A stretch of DNA of 17,460 bases from Candidatus Elusimicrobium euhamitermitis (GTDB taxonomy: Bacteria; Elusimicrobiota; Elusimicrobia; Elusimicrobiales; Elusimicrobiaceae). The notes beneath the pieces are model-generated. The model saw only the letters and a program-made list of their open reading frames with translations, searched no databases and had not been told where the DNA came from. The DNA is taken from the NCBI GenBank assembly GCA_031254225.1, contig JAIRUU010000068.1, positions 1 to 17,460 of the forward strand, given 5' to 3'. The position numbers were made by a program, and so were the translations under genes. This document shows, piece after piece, positions 8,357-15,527 of this stretch. Numbering within the stretch: position 1 is the stretch's first letter; each line of letters begins with the position of its first letter.

Positions 8357-9076
8357 TTAATAACTGTTCATGTTTTTATTACTATCCTTGGGATAAGGCA
8401 CGCCGGCAAGAGCAAGCGAAATTGCCGAAGCGGTATCCCTGCAACCCGTAGCGCTTGGATTTAAGCAGCATGTATTAGCAATGCCCGTAAACTGGCCGCA
8501 CGCCGTCGTATTGGTGGAAGCGGCTAAAACAGTATAATCTATCGGTGATAAAGGATTGCTGACATCTTTTACTTTTACCCACCTCAAAGTCTGTCCGTTT
8601 GGAAAAGGAGGAAGCGCGCTTGTGGACCCGCTGTTTGAGTAGCTTTTATGCGTGTTAACCGTAATGTCGGTATCCTGCGCGCGCCAGGCTACAATTTTAT
8701 TCGCCGTGAAAGCCAGCCCGTTCGCGGAAGCAACAAAAGGACTTGACTGGCTAGTTCTCAGATAAGCCTCCCCCGTAGCCTTAAGAACCGCCTGCCCCCC
8801 CTGCGTGGACTCGCCTATGCTCAGCACGCCGCCGCCGTTGGAGTCGTTGACTGTAAGCGTGCCCGACGGGGCGGCCGCGTTGGCATTAATATTAAGGCTG
8901 CCAGGGACTTTCAGTTTGTTAATACTCAGACCACCGTTAACGTTAACAGTCTGCGAAATATAAAGCTGCGCGTACTTGCCGGACGGCACGGGGTGAAACG
9001 CCACCGTGTTAATAGTGGCCGCGCCGGCGGCCTCCGTTAGAGCCGCAAAACAAATTAAAGCAATAAATTTTTTCAT
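8357..9076 (-). CDS. Secreted protein of unknown function, Cys-rich C-terminus
   Basis: 239 residues. AGGAG lies 6 bases before the ATG at 9076. Residues 1-19 are a signal peptide (MKKFIALICFAALTEAAGA). The mature part is rich in G, S, T, N and beta-strand-like repeats (about residues 40-110: GGLSINKLKV, GSLNINANA, GTLTVNDSNGGG), followed by a region with WRAQDTDITVN and LRWVKVKDV, and near the C-terminus a cysteine pattern C-x9-CC-x7-C (about residues 192-211) that could form two disulfides outside the cytoplasm. It is the second gene of a pair with the signal-peptide protein starting at 9611 (40-base gap) and is closed by a strong terminator. No family recognised; extracytoplasmic location is the only functional statement supported. 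A surface or pilus-associated role is a guess from the window's pilin genes. Confidence 0.8.
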   Translation of the reverse strand: MKKFIALICFAALTEAAGAATINTVAFHPVPSGKYAQLYISQTVNVNGGLSINKLKVPGSLNINANAAAPSGTLTVNDSNGGGVLSIGESTQGGQAVLKATGEAYLRTSQSSPFVASANGLAFTANKIVAWRAQDTDITVNTHKSYSNSGSTSALPPFPNGQTLRWVKVKDVSNPLSPIDYTVLAASTNTTACGQFTGIANTCCLNPSATGCRDTASAISLALAGVPYPKDSNKNMNSY

Positions 9077-9116
9077 TTTTTCTCCTGTTTATAATGACGG
9101 TACGCCCGCTGCAAAA

Positions 9117-9611
9117 TTAATGCGCCGTGCTTAAAACATAGACGCTGCCCGTGCCTACGACGCCGTTAACCGGAACATCGGTAGCCCATCCCAGATTGCC
9201 AGGTATGTCGTTAGCAAGTTCCACGCCGTTTATAAAAAGTCTGGTAGTACCAGTGGGCACCGCAAAATTATTAACTCCGCCTATATTGCCCTCAATAACA
9301 AGAGTGTCGGCGGTTGCGGTTTGAAACTGCAGAACATTATTTGACAGTACGGCGTCAAGACTCTGCACCGTCAGCGAATTGCCCGCAAAAATCTTATCTA
9401 TGTTCATTGTACCCGTGCCAACGACAAGCTGGCTGCCCGCGGTAATCTTATTGTCGCCCAGCACAACCTTTGACATTAGCGCGCTATCTTTAACGTCCAG
9501 GCGGACAAACGCGGCCACGTCGTCCGGCAAAATGGTTACCATGTCCACGTTATCGGCTTTGAGAAGCACGGCGGACACAGCCAAAACAAACAGCATAAAA
9601 ACCTTTTTCAT
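9117..9611 (-). CDS. Secreted beta-rich protein of unknown function
   Basis: 164 residues, ATG at 9611 with a strong GGAGG five bases upstream. The N-terminus MKKVFMLFVLAVSAVLLKA is a signal peptide (cleavage likely near residue 19). The mature protein has no Cys, is rich in V, T, N, G and D, and reads as a series of short beta strands (KVVLGDNKITAGSQLVVGTG, NVLQFQTATADTLVIEGNI, TRLFINGVELAND). It shares its layout with the next gene (8357-9076): signal peptide, an early N(T/M)V strand, then repeated short beta segments, so the two may be distant paralogues. The pair is probably one operon, with a promoter at 9644-9672 and a terminator at 8306-8339. Function unknown. Confidence 0.75.
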   Translation of the reverse strand: MKKVFMLFVLAVSAVLLKADNVDMVTILPDDVAAFVRLDVKDSALMSKVVLGDNKITAGSQLVVGTGTMNIDKIFAGNSLTVQSLDAVLSNNVLQFQTATADTLVIEGNIGGVNNFAVPTGTTRLFINGVELANDIPGNLGWATDVPVNGVVGTGSVYVLSTAH

Positions 9612-9643
9612 AATTCCTCCACTTTTGTGGTCAGTTACTATAT

Positions 9644-9672
9644 ATAATAATTATTATTCTCTAAAAAATCAA
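9644..9672 (-). promoter_or_regulatory. Promoter of the two secreted-protein genes
   Basis: Minus strand TTGATT (9672-9667), 17 bases, TATTAT (9649-9644), start near 9637, giving a leader of about 26 bases that ends in GGAGG. A small CCAC-TTTT-GTGG hairpin (9619-9630) lies beside the ribosome site. Confidence 0.45.
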
Positions 9673-9719
9673 GTCCTATTCCACGTTGATAATATAAAAC
9701 AGCACAGATATTATTAGAA

Positions 9720-10010
9720 TTCCCCATTTTAGGGGGAAACCCCCGAAGGGGAAATGCCTGCCGCGCCGTAGCGCAGCGTAGGCGGAGGATAAATGGCCGT
9801 TATAAAATAAAGTTATCTCCGCTTTCCCCTCGCCCCTTGCGGGAGAGGGGTAGGGGTGAGGGGTAGCTTAGTAGAAGGAAGAAGTTCCATTTTTTCGCCG
9901 AGTTTTTCCAGCTGGATACGGCTCATATTTGCCTACACCCGCCTTCGCTGCGCTACGGCGCGGTAAAATTTACCCCTACCCCCTTCGGGGACTTCCCCTA
10001 AAAGGGGAAG
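9720..10010. mobile_element. MITE-like element with nested inverted repeats (copy 1, 291 bp)
   Basis: Gene-free block. The left end reads as two adjacent hairpins (CCCC-ATTTTA-GGGGG, then CCCCCGAAGGGG, 9720-9754); the right end (9966-10010) is its inverted counterpart (CCCCCTTCGGGG, CCCCTAAAAGGGG). Just inside, a 25-bp sequence (9761-9785, beginning CCGCGCCGTAGCGCAGCG) recurs inverted at 9939-9963 with one mismatch. An inner strip GG(C/A)CGTTATAAAAT (near 9796-9808) is shared with copy 2 at 15670-15823. No ORF of meaningful length, no transposase, and no clear target duplication are visible. Non-autonomous transposition is inferred from paired ends and copy number in the window; a REP-like RNA-processing or termination role is the alternative. 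Confidence 0.6.
9823..9866. repeat. REP-like G/C hairpin inside copy 1
   Basis: TTTCCCCTCGCCCCTTGC, GGGAGAGGGG and GGGGTGAGGGG lie in sequence; CCCCTTGCGGGAGAGGGG and the outer CCCCTCGCCCC / GGGGTGAGGGG can fold into a long hairpin. The same start (TTTCCCCTCGCCCCTTGC) occurs at 12153-12170. Confidence 0.6.
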
Positions 10011-10034
10011 TTTTGATTTTATATTTTTTTTATT

Positions 10035-10454
10035 TTATTCCTCAACGCTTATTATTTTTACGTCAAAAATTAAATTTTTACCGGCAAGCGGGTGGTTGAA
10101 ATCAAGCTCAATTTCTTTGTCCGTTATTTTGCTGATGAGCGGATGCATAACCTGGCCGCCGCCGGTGACGGTAACGGTCTCGCCGACTTTAAATTCTTTG
10201 ATATTCGGCACCGCGTCCAGCGGCAAAGTTCTTTTGGCCTGCGGGTTGACAACGCCGTAACCGTCCTCGGGTTTTACGTTAACTGTTTTCTGCTGGCAGG
10301 GCTCCATATTTTCCAGCTCTTTTTCAAGCCCTTTAATAATGTGCCCGGCACCGTGCTCGTATTCCAAAGGGCCGCGGCCGGCGGAAGTATCGCGCACTTC
10401 GCCGTCTACTTTCAAAGTATAATCAAATTTTACCTTAGAACCGTTTTTAATCAT
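10035..10454 (-). CDS. slyD: FKBP-type peptidyl-prolyl cis-trans isomerase, SlyD type
   Basis: 139 residues. Peptidyl-prolyl isomerase and holdase chaperone of the short SlyD-type FKBP group, expected in the cytoplasm as no signal peptide is present. The N-terminal FKBP half has DYTLKVDGEVRDTS, PLEYEHGAGHIIKGLEKEL (about residues 29-46) and VKPEDGYG (60-67). The inserted flap (IF) domain spans about 68-118, and the FKBP fold is closed by NHPLAGKNLIFDVKI (120-134), the signature of the group. The C-terminus ends at SVEE, so the His/Cys-rich metal-binding tail of E. coli SlyD is missing. ATG 10454 lies 16 bases after the stop of the DUF2207 gene, with GAGGGG upstream, so it is probably the last gene of the lemA-DUF2207 operon; this partnership is not a standard one. 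Confidence 0.9.
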   Translation of the reverse strand: MIKNGSKVKFDYTLKVDGEVRDTSAGRGPLEYEHGAGHIIKGLEKELENMEPCQQKTVNVKPEDGYGVVNPQAKRTLPLDAVPNIKEFKVGETVTVTGGGQVMHPLISKITDKEIELDFNHPLAGKNLIFDVKIISVEE

Positions 10455-10470
10455 GGTGTCTGCCCCTCTG

Positions 10471-12105
10471 TTACAGCGTTTTTAAATCTTCAGTGTTTGA
10501 GATGTTTCTTGTGCGGCTGAAAGCTTCCACAAACCCTTCCCCCACGGCGTACGTCAGCGCGGCGGTGCGGCTTGAAGCGTGGTCTTCCAGCGTTTCGCTG
10601 GCAAAATTTATTTCAAGCCAGTTATACGGCTGCGCGCCGGCGGCAAAAGCGTTTTCAATATTTTCCTCAAACCTGCGCGCCCATTTATTTTCAACGCCGA
10701 GCGCGACGGCGTACGGCAGATATTTTTCAAACTCTTTGTTATAAACTTTTGATTCGCCTTCAGAGTCCGCCAGGTATTTCCTGAAATTCATAATATCTTC
10801 CGCAAGTTTTGCGCCAGCGGGCGTAAACGGGGGGAAAAATTTGCGGAACATCAGCGTCAGCAAAACCATAAGCGCAAGCACCGCGGCGCAGTAAAATAAA
10901 CCGCCGCCGGCGCAAAACCATAAAACCAAAACGCCCGCGCCGCCAAGCGCGTAACCTATGATTTCCCAGACGGCGTTTGAGCGTATGTATTTGCCTTTAA
11001 ATTCGCGTTTGACCTCTGCTTTATTCTGCTTAATTATGCGCCGTATTTCGCGCACGGATTTTGAGGAGGTTAAAAATATTTTAACTTCCTGCGGGAAAAT
11101 TATATCCAGAAGCGCGGCGTCCGGCGCGTTGAGTTTGCCGCGCGGCGCAGCGGCCGCTTTGACGAGTTTATAAACGTCCCCGTCGGCTATAATTTTAAAA
11201 TATCCTCTTACCGCCAAATCAAGAAGGGCGGACGTCAGCATTTTATATCTGTCTTTAATCTGGCCCGGGATTTTTTTATACATGTAGCGCATTTGCGCCG
11301 TAGTAATTTCAGGCGGAACCGGGACCGCGTTTTGCGGCCTGTCCTCCCTGTCCCGCAGCGCGGCCCAGACGATAATATAATAAGCGGCGGCCAGCGCAAA
11401 AACAAGCAGCGTCAAAAGCGTGACGGAATTGTCCGACACAAAACTTTCAATATCCCCGCCGGAATGTTGTATAAAACCTTTTTCAAGGCCGACAACCACT
11501 ATATGCTCTTCTTTGGCGGAAGGGTTTGAGCGGAAATTAAAAACAAGCGCGCCGGGCGCGGCGCCGGCCTCGGCGTCCGCCGGCCGCAGGGAGCCGTTTT
11601 CAGACGTAAAAACGCGCGCGTAAAGCGGCTTTGCGCCGTCCGGCAGCTTTACAATAACCTTTGTCTCGCGCGGGTAAAAATCATTTAAAGATTTATCCAG
11701 ATGCAGATAAAGTTCGTCCGCGTCTTTGTAAGAGCGTATTCTGGAAGATTTATAGCTGAAAGAATATTTATAAGCGCCTTTTTTAAGCGGCGTTTCAAGG
11801 AAAATTCTTTTGGAGTCCGGCGTGTCTTTGACGGTATAAGCTTCCGGCGCGCCGTTTTTACGCACGGATAAAAGTTCAAACCCCTTGTCTTTTTTTACCC
11901 AGACGGAAGACGTTTGCACAACGGGAATATCCCTGTAAAGCGGCTCGTTAAAACCGTTTTCCCCGACGGTAACGTCAATCTGCTGCTCCACAAGCACCTG
12001 CGGGGAGGGGGACAGCGTGACCGTAATTTCATATTTTTCCACGCCGACCTGCCCGTAAGCCGCCAGCGCAGAAAACAAAACCGCAAAAATCAATAACTTT
12101 TTCAT
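10471..12105 (-). CDS. DUF2207 (YciQ-like) membrane protein
   Basis: 544 residues. Signal peptide 1-18 (MKKLLIFAVLFSALAAYG), then an extracytoplasmic beta-rich DUF2207 domain (about 20-215) with the usual YRDIP motif (57-61) and repeated strands. A transmembrane helix follows at about 228-250, then a cytoplasmic region 251-380 and two closely spaced membrane segments at about 381-420. The C-terminal segment has FEKYLPYAVALGVENKWARR (459-478), characteristic of the family, followed by a loop with AQPYNW. Length and order agree with YciQ/DUF2207 proteins, often encoded next to lemA, as here. Function of the family is not firmly established; envelope-linked roles have been suggested. GGAG lies 9 bases before the ATG at 12105. 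Confidence 0.85.
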   Translation of the reverse strand: MKKLLIFAVLFSALAAYGQVGVEKYEITVTLSPSPQVLVEQQIDVTVGENGFNEPLYRDIPVVQTSSVWVKKDKGFELLSVRKNGAPEAYTVKDTPDSKRIFLETPLKKGAYKYSFSYKSSRIRSYKDADELYLHLDKSLNDFYPRETKVIVKLPDGAKPLYARVFTSENGSLRPADAEAGAAPGALVFNFRSNPSAKEEHIVVVGLEKGFIQHSGGDIESFVSDNSVTLLTLLVFALAAAYYIIVWAALRDREDRPQNAVPVPPEITTAQMRYMYKKIPGQIKDRYKMLTSALLDLAVRGYFKIIADGDVYKLVKAAAAPRGKLNAPDAALLDIIFPQEVKIFLTSSKSVREIRRIIKQNKAEVKREFKGKYIRSNAVWEIIGYALGGAGVLVLWFCAGGGLFYCAAVLALMVLLTLMFRKFFPPFTPAGAKLAEDIMNFRKYLADSEGESKVYNKEFEKYLPYAVALGVENKWARRFEENIENAFAAGAQPYNWLEINFASETLEDHASSRTAALTYAVGEGFVEAFSRTRNISNTEDLKTL

Positions 12106-12152
12106 TAATTAAGACTCCGTCCTCAAATTTTTTCCTTTCCCCATGAAAAATA

Positions 12153-12209
12153 TTTCCCCTCGCCCCTTGCCTGCCGCGCCGCGGCGCAGCGAAGACGGGC
12201 GAGGGGAAA
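12153..12209. repeat. REP-like hairpin between lemA and the DUF2207 gene
   Basis: A 13-bp stem TTTCCCCTCGCCC (12153-12165) with GGGCGAGGGGAAA (12197-12209) encloses the palindrome GCGCCGCGGCGC and a copy of the 25-bp unit (12174-12198, three mismatches to the copy at 9939-9963). It fills the gap between two genes of the presumed operon and could lower expression of the downstream genes or stabilise the upstream mRNA; on the minus strand it is followed by ATTTTT. Confidence 0.7.
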
Positions 12210-12216
12210 AATAAAT

Positions 12217-12750
12217 CTAATCAACCTTGGTCTGCTCAAAATTAAAAAATCCGGCGGGGCCGTAGTCAAACATTTTTGCCACTATGCCCGCCGGAAAAAT
12301 GGAAATCATGGTATTATAATCCCGCACGGAATTATTGTAAAACGCGGCGGCCTGCTTAATTTTTTCCTCGCATTTTAAAACAGACTTTTTATGCGAAATA
12401 AAATTTTCATTGTTCTTAAGCGCGTCCTTTCCGTCGGATAATTTAAACAAATCCGTCAGGCCGGAGGACAGTTTATTTTCCTGCTCCGCGCGCGTTTCAA
12501 TTTTAAAATCGGTGTCGGGCTCAACCGCGATTTTCATAAGCGCGGAAATAATTTCGCCGCTGTCCTGCGCCAGACCGGAAACAAGAGAGGACAAATTTTT
12601 GACAATTTCCCGTCTGAAAGACAGCTGCACGTTCAGCGCGGAATGCGCGGAGTAAATAGTCTTGTCCGCCCTGCTTATTTTGAAATAAGCAAAAACCGCA
12701 AAACCCAGAGTCACGGACAGCAAAACCGCCGCTATTATTATCGGAGTCAT
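12217..12750 (-). CDS. lemA: LemA family protein
   Basis: 177 residues. One N-terminal membrane segment (residues 3-22), then a long helical region and the family's C-terminal signature AAAFYNNSVRDYNTMISIFP followed by AKMFDYGPAGFFNFE, which fits LemA proteins (usually 180-200 residues, N-terminus out, helical bundle inside the envelope). Their biochemical role is not known. There is no recognisable Shine-Dalgarno sequence: the ATG at 12750 follows ATCCGT, and the -10 box TAAATT at 12762-12757 places transcription start at the ATG itself. The next in-frame ATG is about 70 codons further, so the start is not in serious doubt. It is the first gene of a cluster with the DUF2207 protein and SlyD, separated by a REP-like hairpin. 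Confidence 0.85.
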   Translation of the reverse strand: MTPIIIAAVLLSVTLGFAVFAYFKISRADKTIYSAHSALNVQLSFRREIVKNLSSLVSGLAQDSGEIISALMKIAVEPDTDFKIETRAEQENKLSSGLTDLFKLSDGKDALKNNENFISHKKSVLKCEEKIKQAAAFYNNSVRDYNTMISIFPAGIVAKMFDYGPAGFFNFEQTKVD

Positions 12751-12756
12751 ACGGAT

Positions 12757-12786
12757 AATTTACAAAATAACGGGGGTTATTGTAAA
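12757..12786 (-). promoter_or_regulatory. lemA promoter, leaderless layout
   Basis: Minus strand TTTACA (12786-12781), 18 bases, TAAATT (12762-12757). Six bases separate the -10 box from the A of the ATG at 12750, so position +1 would be the start codon. It overlaps the opposite promoter almost completely. Confidence 0.55.
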
Positions 12787-12788
12787 AT
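12759..12788 (+). promoter_or_regulatory. Promoter of the Sel1-repeat gene, leaderless layout
   Basis: TTTACA (12759-12764), 18 bases, TAAAAT (12783-12788), then five bases to the ATG at 12794. Each -35 box overlaps the other promoter's -10 box, and the whole segment is an imperfect inverted repeat (TTTACAAAATAAC, GGGG, GTTATTGTAAA; 12759-12786). Confidence 0.55.
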
Positions 12789-12793
12789 AAACT

Positions 12794-14206
12794 ATGAAGA
12801 AAATCGTTATCGCCTTTATAGCCGCAGTTATAATCCTGCCGCTTTTATACGTCTTTTTCGCGCGGCCGTCCCAGCCGGCACAGGAGCCGGCTCCTGTGCC
12901 GGAAACTCTGCGGCCCGTCCTTGCCGCCGCGGACAAAGGCGACGTACAAAGCCAGTATATTATAGGAAAAGCTTATTTTTACGGCGGACAGGGACTCCAT
13001 AAAAATTTTGACAAAGGGCTGTATTACATGAAAAAAGCCGCGGCCGTGGGCGGCGCGGACGCGCTTTATGAGCTTGCGCTAGCTTACAAATACGGCAAAG
13101 GCGCGCCAATGGATTACAACGCCGCGCTGGATAATTTCAAAAAAGCGGCGGAAGGCGGCAGCTCCGCCTCCATGCTGGAAATAGCCAGAATTTACGACGA
13201 GGCCAAACAGTCCGCCGCCAGAGAATGGTTTGAAAAAGCCGCCAACGCCGGCGAGGCGGAAGCAATAAAAAAAATGGCCGACATTTCCTGCTCCGTCCCA
13301 AAGCCGGCGAAAGACTGCGCTGCCTGGCTGCAAAAAGCGGCTGACATAAATTCCGTTGAGCACATTAAACAGCTTGCCAAAATTTATGAGGACGGCGTTA
13401 TTGCGCCGCAGTCCAAAAAAGATGCGCTTTCTTTATATGTAAAAGCGGCGGAACTGGGCGACGTAAGCTCCATGTCCGCCGCAGGATATTCTTATACGAC
13501 GGGCTCCCTCGCCCCCAGGGACAACAAGCTTGCCTATGAGTGGACTTTGAAAGCCGCGCAGGGGGGGAACGTTGAAAGTATGTACAACCTCGCTTTAATG
13601 CTTTACGACGGGAAAATAGTGGTTCAAGACAAAGACGCCGCGCTGGCGTGGTTTATAAAAGCGGCGCAAAGCGGCAATAATCAGGCCGCTTACCGCGCGG
13701 GTTTAATGTACGCGGAAAAACAAAATTTTAAAGACGCGGCGCCTTTGCTTACCCAGGCGGCAAGAGCGCAAATTCAGGGCGCGGCCGGCAGTCTGGCAAA
13801 GGCAATGCTCGCAGTACAAAATTATAAAGACGCGCTGGAATGGGCCAACAAAGGCGTAAAAACCAACGACGCAAACGCCATGGCAGTTCTGGGCTATCTG
13901 TATGCAAACGGCCTTGGTATTGACCAGGATACACAACAGTGCCTTAACTGGTACGGGCAGGCAATGAAAGCTGACCCGCAAAACGGAACTTATATGTATA
14001 ACATAGCAAACTGTTTTGCGCGGCAGGGGGAATACGACAAATCAGTTTACTGGCTTAAACAGGCGGCGGAGCACGGCAGCAAAACCGCTATGTTTAAACT
14101 GGCCGAATTATACAGGGAAGGCCGCGGAGTGAAAAAAGACGAAAAACTTGCCGCGCAGTGGGGAACTTCAGCGGCTGCCGCCAAAGACGACGAGTGGGCG
14201 TTGTAA
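12794..14206 (+). CDS. Membrane-anchored Sel1-repeat (SLR) protein
   Basis: 470 residues. The N-terminus MKKIVIAFIAAVIILPLLYV is a signal anchor or signal peptide followed by a Pro-rich spacer to about residue 42. The rest, to about residue 466, is a solenoid of about 12 Sel1-like alpha-alpha repeats of 31-43 residues, each ending in a motif such as FKKAAEGG, FEKAANAG, VKAAELG, LKAAQGG, IKAAQSG, LKQAAEHG. Units 3, 4, 8 and 9 are short and lack the usual G-x-G-V turn; the last (YREGRGVKKDEKLAAQW) is canonical. Family knowledge: SLR proteins are scaffolds for protein-protein contacts, often in the envelope. No Shine-Dalgarno site precedes the ATG and the predicted +1 coincides with it. Encoded back to back with lemA, 43 bases away. 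Confidence 0.88.
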   Translation: MKKIVIAFIAAVIILPLLYVFFARPSQPAQEPAPVPETLRPVLAAADKGDVQSQYIIGKAYFYGGQGLHKNFDKGLYYMKKAAAVGGADALYELALAYKYGKGAPMDYNAALDNFKKAAEGGSSASMLEIARIYDEAKQSAAREWFEKAANAGEAEAIKKMADISCSVPKPAKDCAAWLQKAADINSVEHIKQLAKIYEDGVIAPQSKKDALSLYVKAAELGDVSSMSAAGYSYTTGSLAPRDNKLAYEWTLKAAQGGNVESMYNLALMLYDGKIVVQDKDAALAWFIKAAQSGNNQAAYRAGLMYAEKQNFKDAAPLLTQAARAQIQGAAGSLAKAMLAVQNYKDALEWANKGVKTNDANAMAVLGYLYANGLGIDQDTQQCLNWYGQAMKADPQNGTYMYNIANCFARQGEYDKSVYWLKQAAEHGSKTAMFKLAELYREGRGVKKDEKLAAQWGTSAAAAKDDEWAL

Positions 14207-14247
14207 CATTTGACCCAATAAATTTTTCATCTCCATGTGCAGGGGCG

Positions 14248-14272
14248 CCGCGCCGTAGTGAAACGTAGGCGG
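14248..14272. repeat. Isolated copy of the 25-bp GC-rich unit
   Basis: Begins CCGCGCCGTAG and ends CGTAGGCGG; three mismatches to the copy at 9761-9785. It lies alone between the Sel1 and HAD genes and can form a stem with the flanking GCGCCG / GGCGGGCG. Confidence 0.65.
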
Positions 14273-14306
14273 GCGGGAGAGGGAATAAAAGAATGGACGG
14301 AGTACA

Positions 14307-14948
14307 ATGATTGAACTTGCTATTTTTGATATGGACGGGCTTTTGCTGGACACGGAACGCGTGTACGAACGCGTTTTTGTGCTGACCGCCGCACAAATGG
14401 GTTATAAAGGCACAAAAGAAATGTACGCGCGCACGCTGGGCCTTGGCAACGCGCGGGCAAAAGAGGTTTTTAAAGAAATATTCGGCGCGGATTTCCCGTC
14501 TGATAAATTTCTGGAAAATTCCCACGCCAACATTTTAAAAGATATTGAAAAAAACGGCCTGTTGCCCAAAACAGGCGCCGCGGAAATTCTGGATTTGCTT
14601 GACCGGAAAAAAATCAAAAAAGCCGTGGCAAGCTCCAACGATAAAGATTTTGTAACGTTTGCGCTTAAGCGCGGCGGCATGGCGGGCCGTTTTGACGCGG
14701 TAAACACCGCGCAGGACGTCAAATGCACAAAACCCGCGCCGGATTTATTTTTAAAATCCGCCGCGGATTTCAAAATTCCGCCCGAAAAATGCATAGTTTT
14801 TGAAGATTCCGAAAACGGCGTTTTGGCGGCGGAGGCCGCGGGAATGCGCGTAGTCCTTATACCCGATATCAAAATGCCCTCCGGCGATATAAAAGCAAAA
14901 GCCTACAAAGTTTATGACTCTCTCCGCGACGCGCCGGAATTATTTTAA
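14307..14948 (+). CDS. HAD-superfamily hydrolase (beta-phosphoglucomutase/phosphatase-like)
   Basis: 213 residues, the usual length of subfamily IA HAD enzymes with a helical cap. Motif I DMDGLLLDTE gives nucleophile Asp8 and acid/base Asp10. Motif II is ASSND (Ser109/Ser110), motif III is TKPAPD with Lys142, and motif IV is VFEDSENG with Glu166/Asp167, so all catalytic positions for Mg-dependent phosphoryl transfer are present. The cap (about residues 17-85) contains ARTLGLGNARAKEVF. The best match by eye is the phosphatase / beta-phosphoglucomutase / YcjU branch (sugar phosphate or nucleotide substrate), but substrate cannot be told from sequence. The ATG at 14307 has GGAG four bases upstream. 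It is 100 bases behind the Sel1 gene, with only the 25-bp repeat between; co-transcription is possible. Confidence 0.9.
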   Translation: MIELAIFDMDGLLLDTERVYERVFVLTAAQMGYKGTKEMYARTLGLGNARAKEVFKEIFGADFPSDKFLENSHANILKDIEKNGLLPKTGAAEILDLLDRKKIKKAVASSNDKDFVTFALKRGGMAGRFDAVNTAQDVKCTKPAPDLFLKSAADFKIPPEKCIVFEDSENGVLAAEAAGMRVVLIPDIKMPSGDIKAKAYKVYDSLRDAPELF

Positions 14949-14960
14949 CTATACCGAATA

Positions 14961-15527
14961 TCAATTTATTTTATAGTGGACATATCCCGATATAACCACG
15001 GATTTTGCGTCCATGGCTCCAAAAGATTTACATATTGACTTATATAAAGCCTCTTTTTCTATACCGCTCTTAACCGCGCATACCATTGAATCCGGCGACA
15101 GAACCGCGCTCGTTGTTCTGGGGTCCTGCCCAAACCAATAGGCAATTGCAAAATCGCTGTTGCCCCAGTCCGTGTCCGAGGGAGTCTTTTTTCTTCTGGC
15201 GGGGAGCGTATTATTATTCTTATCTATATAATAAGCAAAGTTATCATTTGCAATTATTTCCGAACGGACGCCTGTGGCGGCAGATACTACCGACGTGCCC
15301 GGAATAGTTATATCCAATTCGTCAAAAGAACCGGGCAGCGCGCCGGACGCAAGCTGCGCTCTTTTGACGGCCTCGGCAAGAGCTCTTACATTGAGGAGGG
15401 CCTCGGCCGCGCGGGATTTCTCAACGGCTTTTTGGTACTGCGGGACGGCAATTGCCGCAAGAATGCCGATTATCAGAACCACAACCAGTAATTCTATCAG
15501 CGTAAAACCCGTATTTTTTTTAGTCAT
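14961..15527 (-). CDS. Type IV pilin-like / pseudopilin protein (PulG type)
   Basis: 188 residues. Short basic leader MTKKNTG is cut before Phe8 in the prepilin peptidase site, followed by FTLIELLVVVLIIGILAAIA with the conserved Glu at +5. After the hydrophobic helix comes PQYQKAVEKSRAAEA, the common start of the pilin amphipathic helix. The globular part contains WGNSDFAIAYWFG and two cysteines (150, 166; VCAVKSG ... ICKSFG) that probably form the disulfide loop. It is a fibre or pseudopilus subunit exported and processed at the inner membrane; which system cannot be said because no assembly ATPase or secretin is in view. No Shine-Dalgarno site lies before ATG 15527, but an upstream ORF's stop overlaps it (ATGA). 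Confidence 0.92.
   Translation of the reverse strand: MTKKNTGFTLIELLVVVLIIGILAAIAVPQYQKAVEKSRAAEALLNVRALAEAVKRAQLASGALPGSFDELDITIPGTSVVSAATGVRSEIIANDNFAYYIDKNNNTLPARRKKTPSDTDWGNSDFAIAYWFGQDPRTTSAVLSPDSMVCAVKSGIEKEALYKSICKSFGAMDAKSVVISGYVHYKIN

Noticed and set aside
9720..10010. CRISPR-like array
   Set aside because: The repeats are inverted and nested rather than direct and regularly spaced, and no spacers of equal length exist.
10092..10520. Plus-strand 142-codon ORF opposite slyD
   Set aside because: It lies antisense to a clearly recognisable FKBP gene and the end of the DUF2207 gene, with no family features.
14949..14960. Terminator between the HAD and pseudopilin genes
   Set aside because: The converging genes are only 12 bases apart and no GC-rich stem with T-run is visible there.
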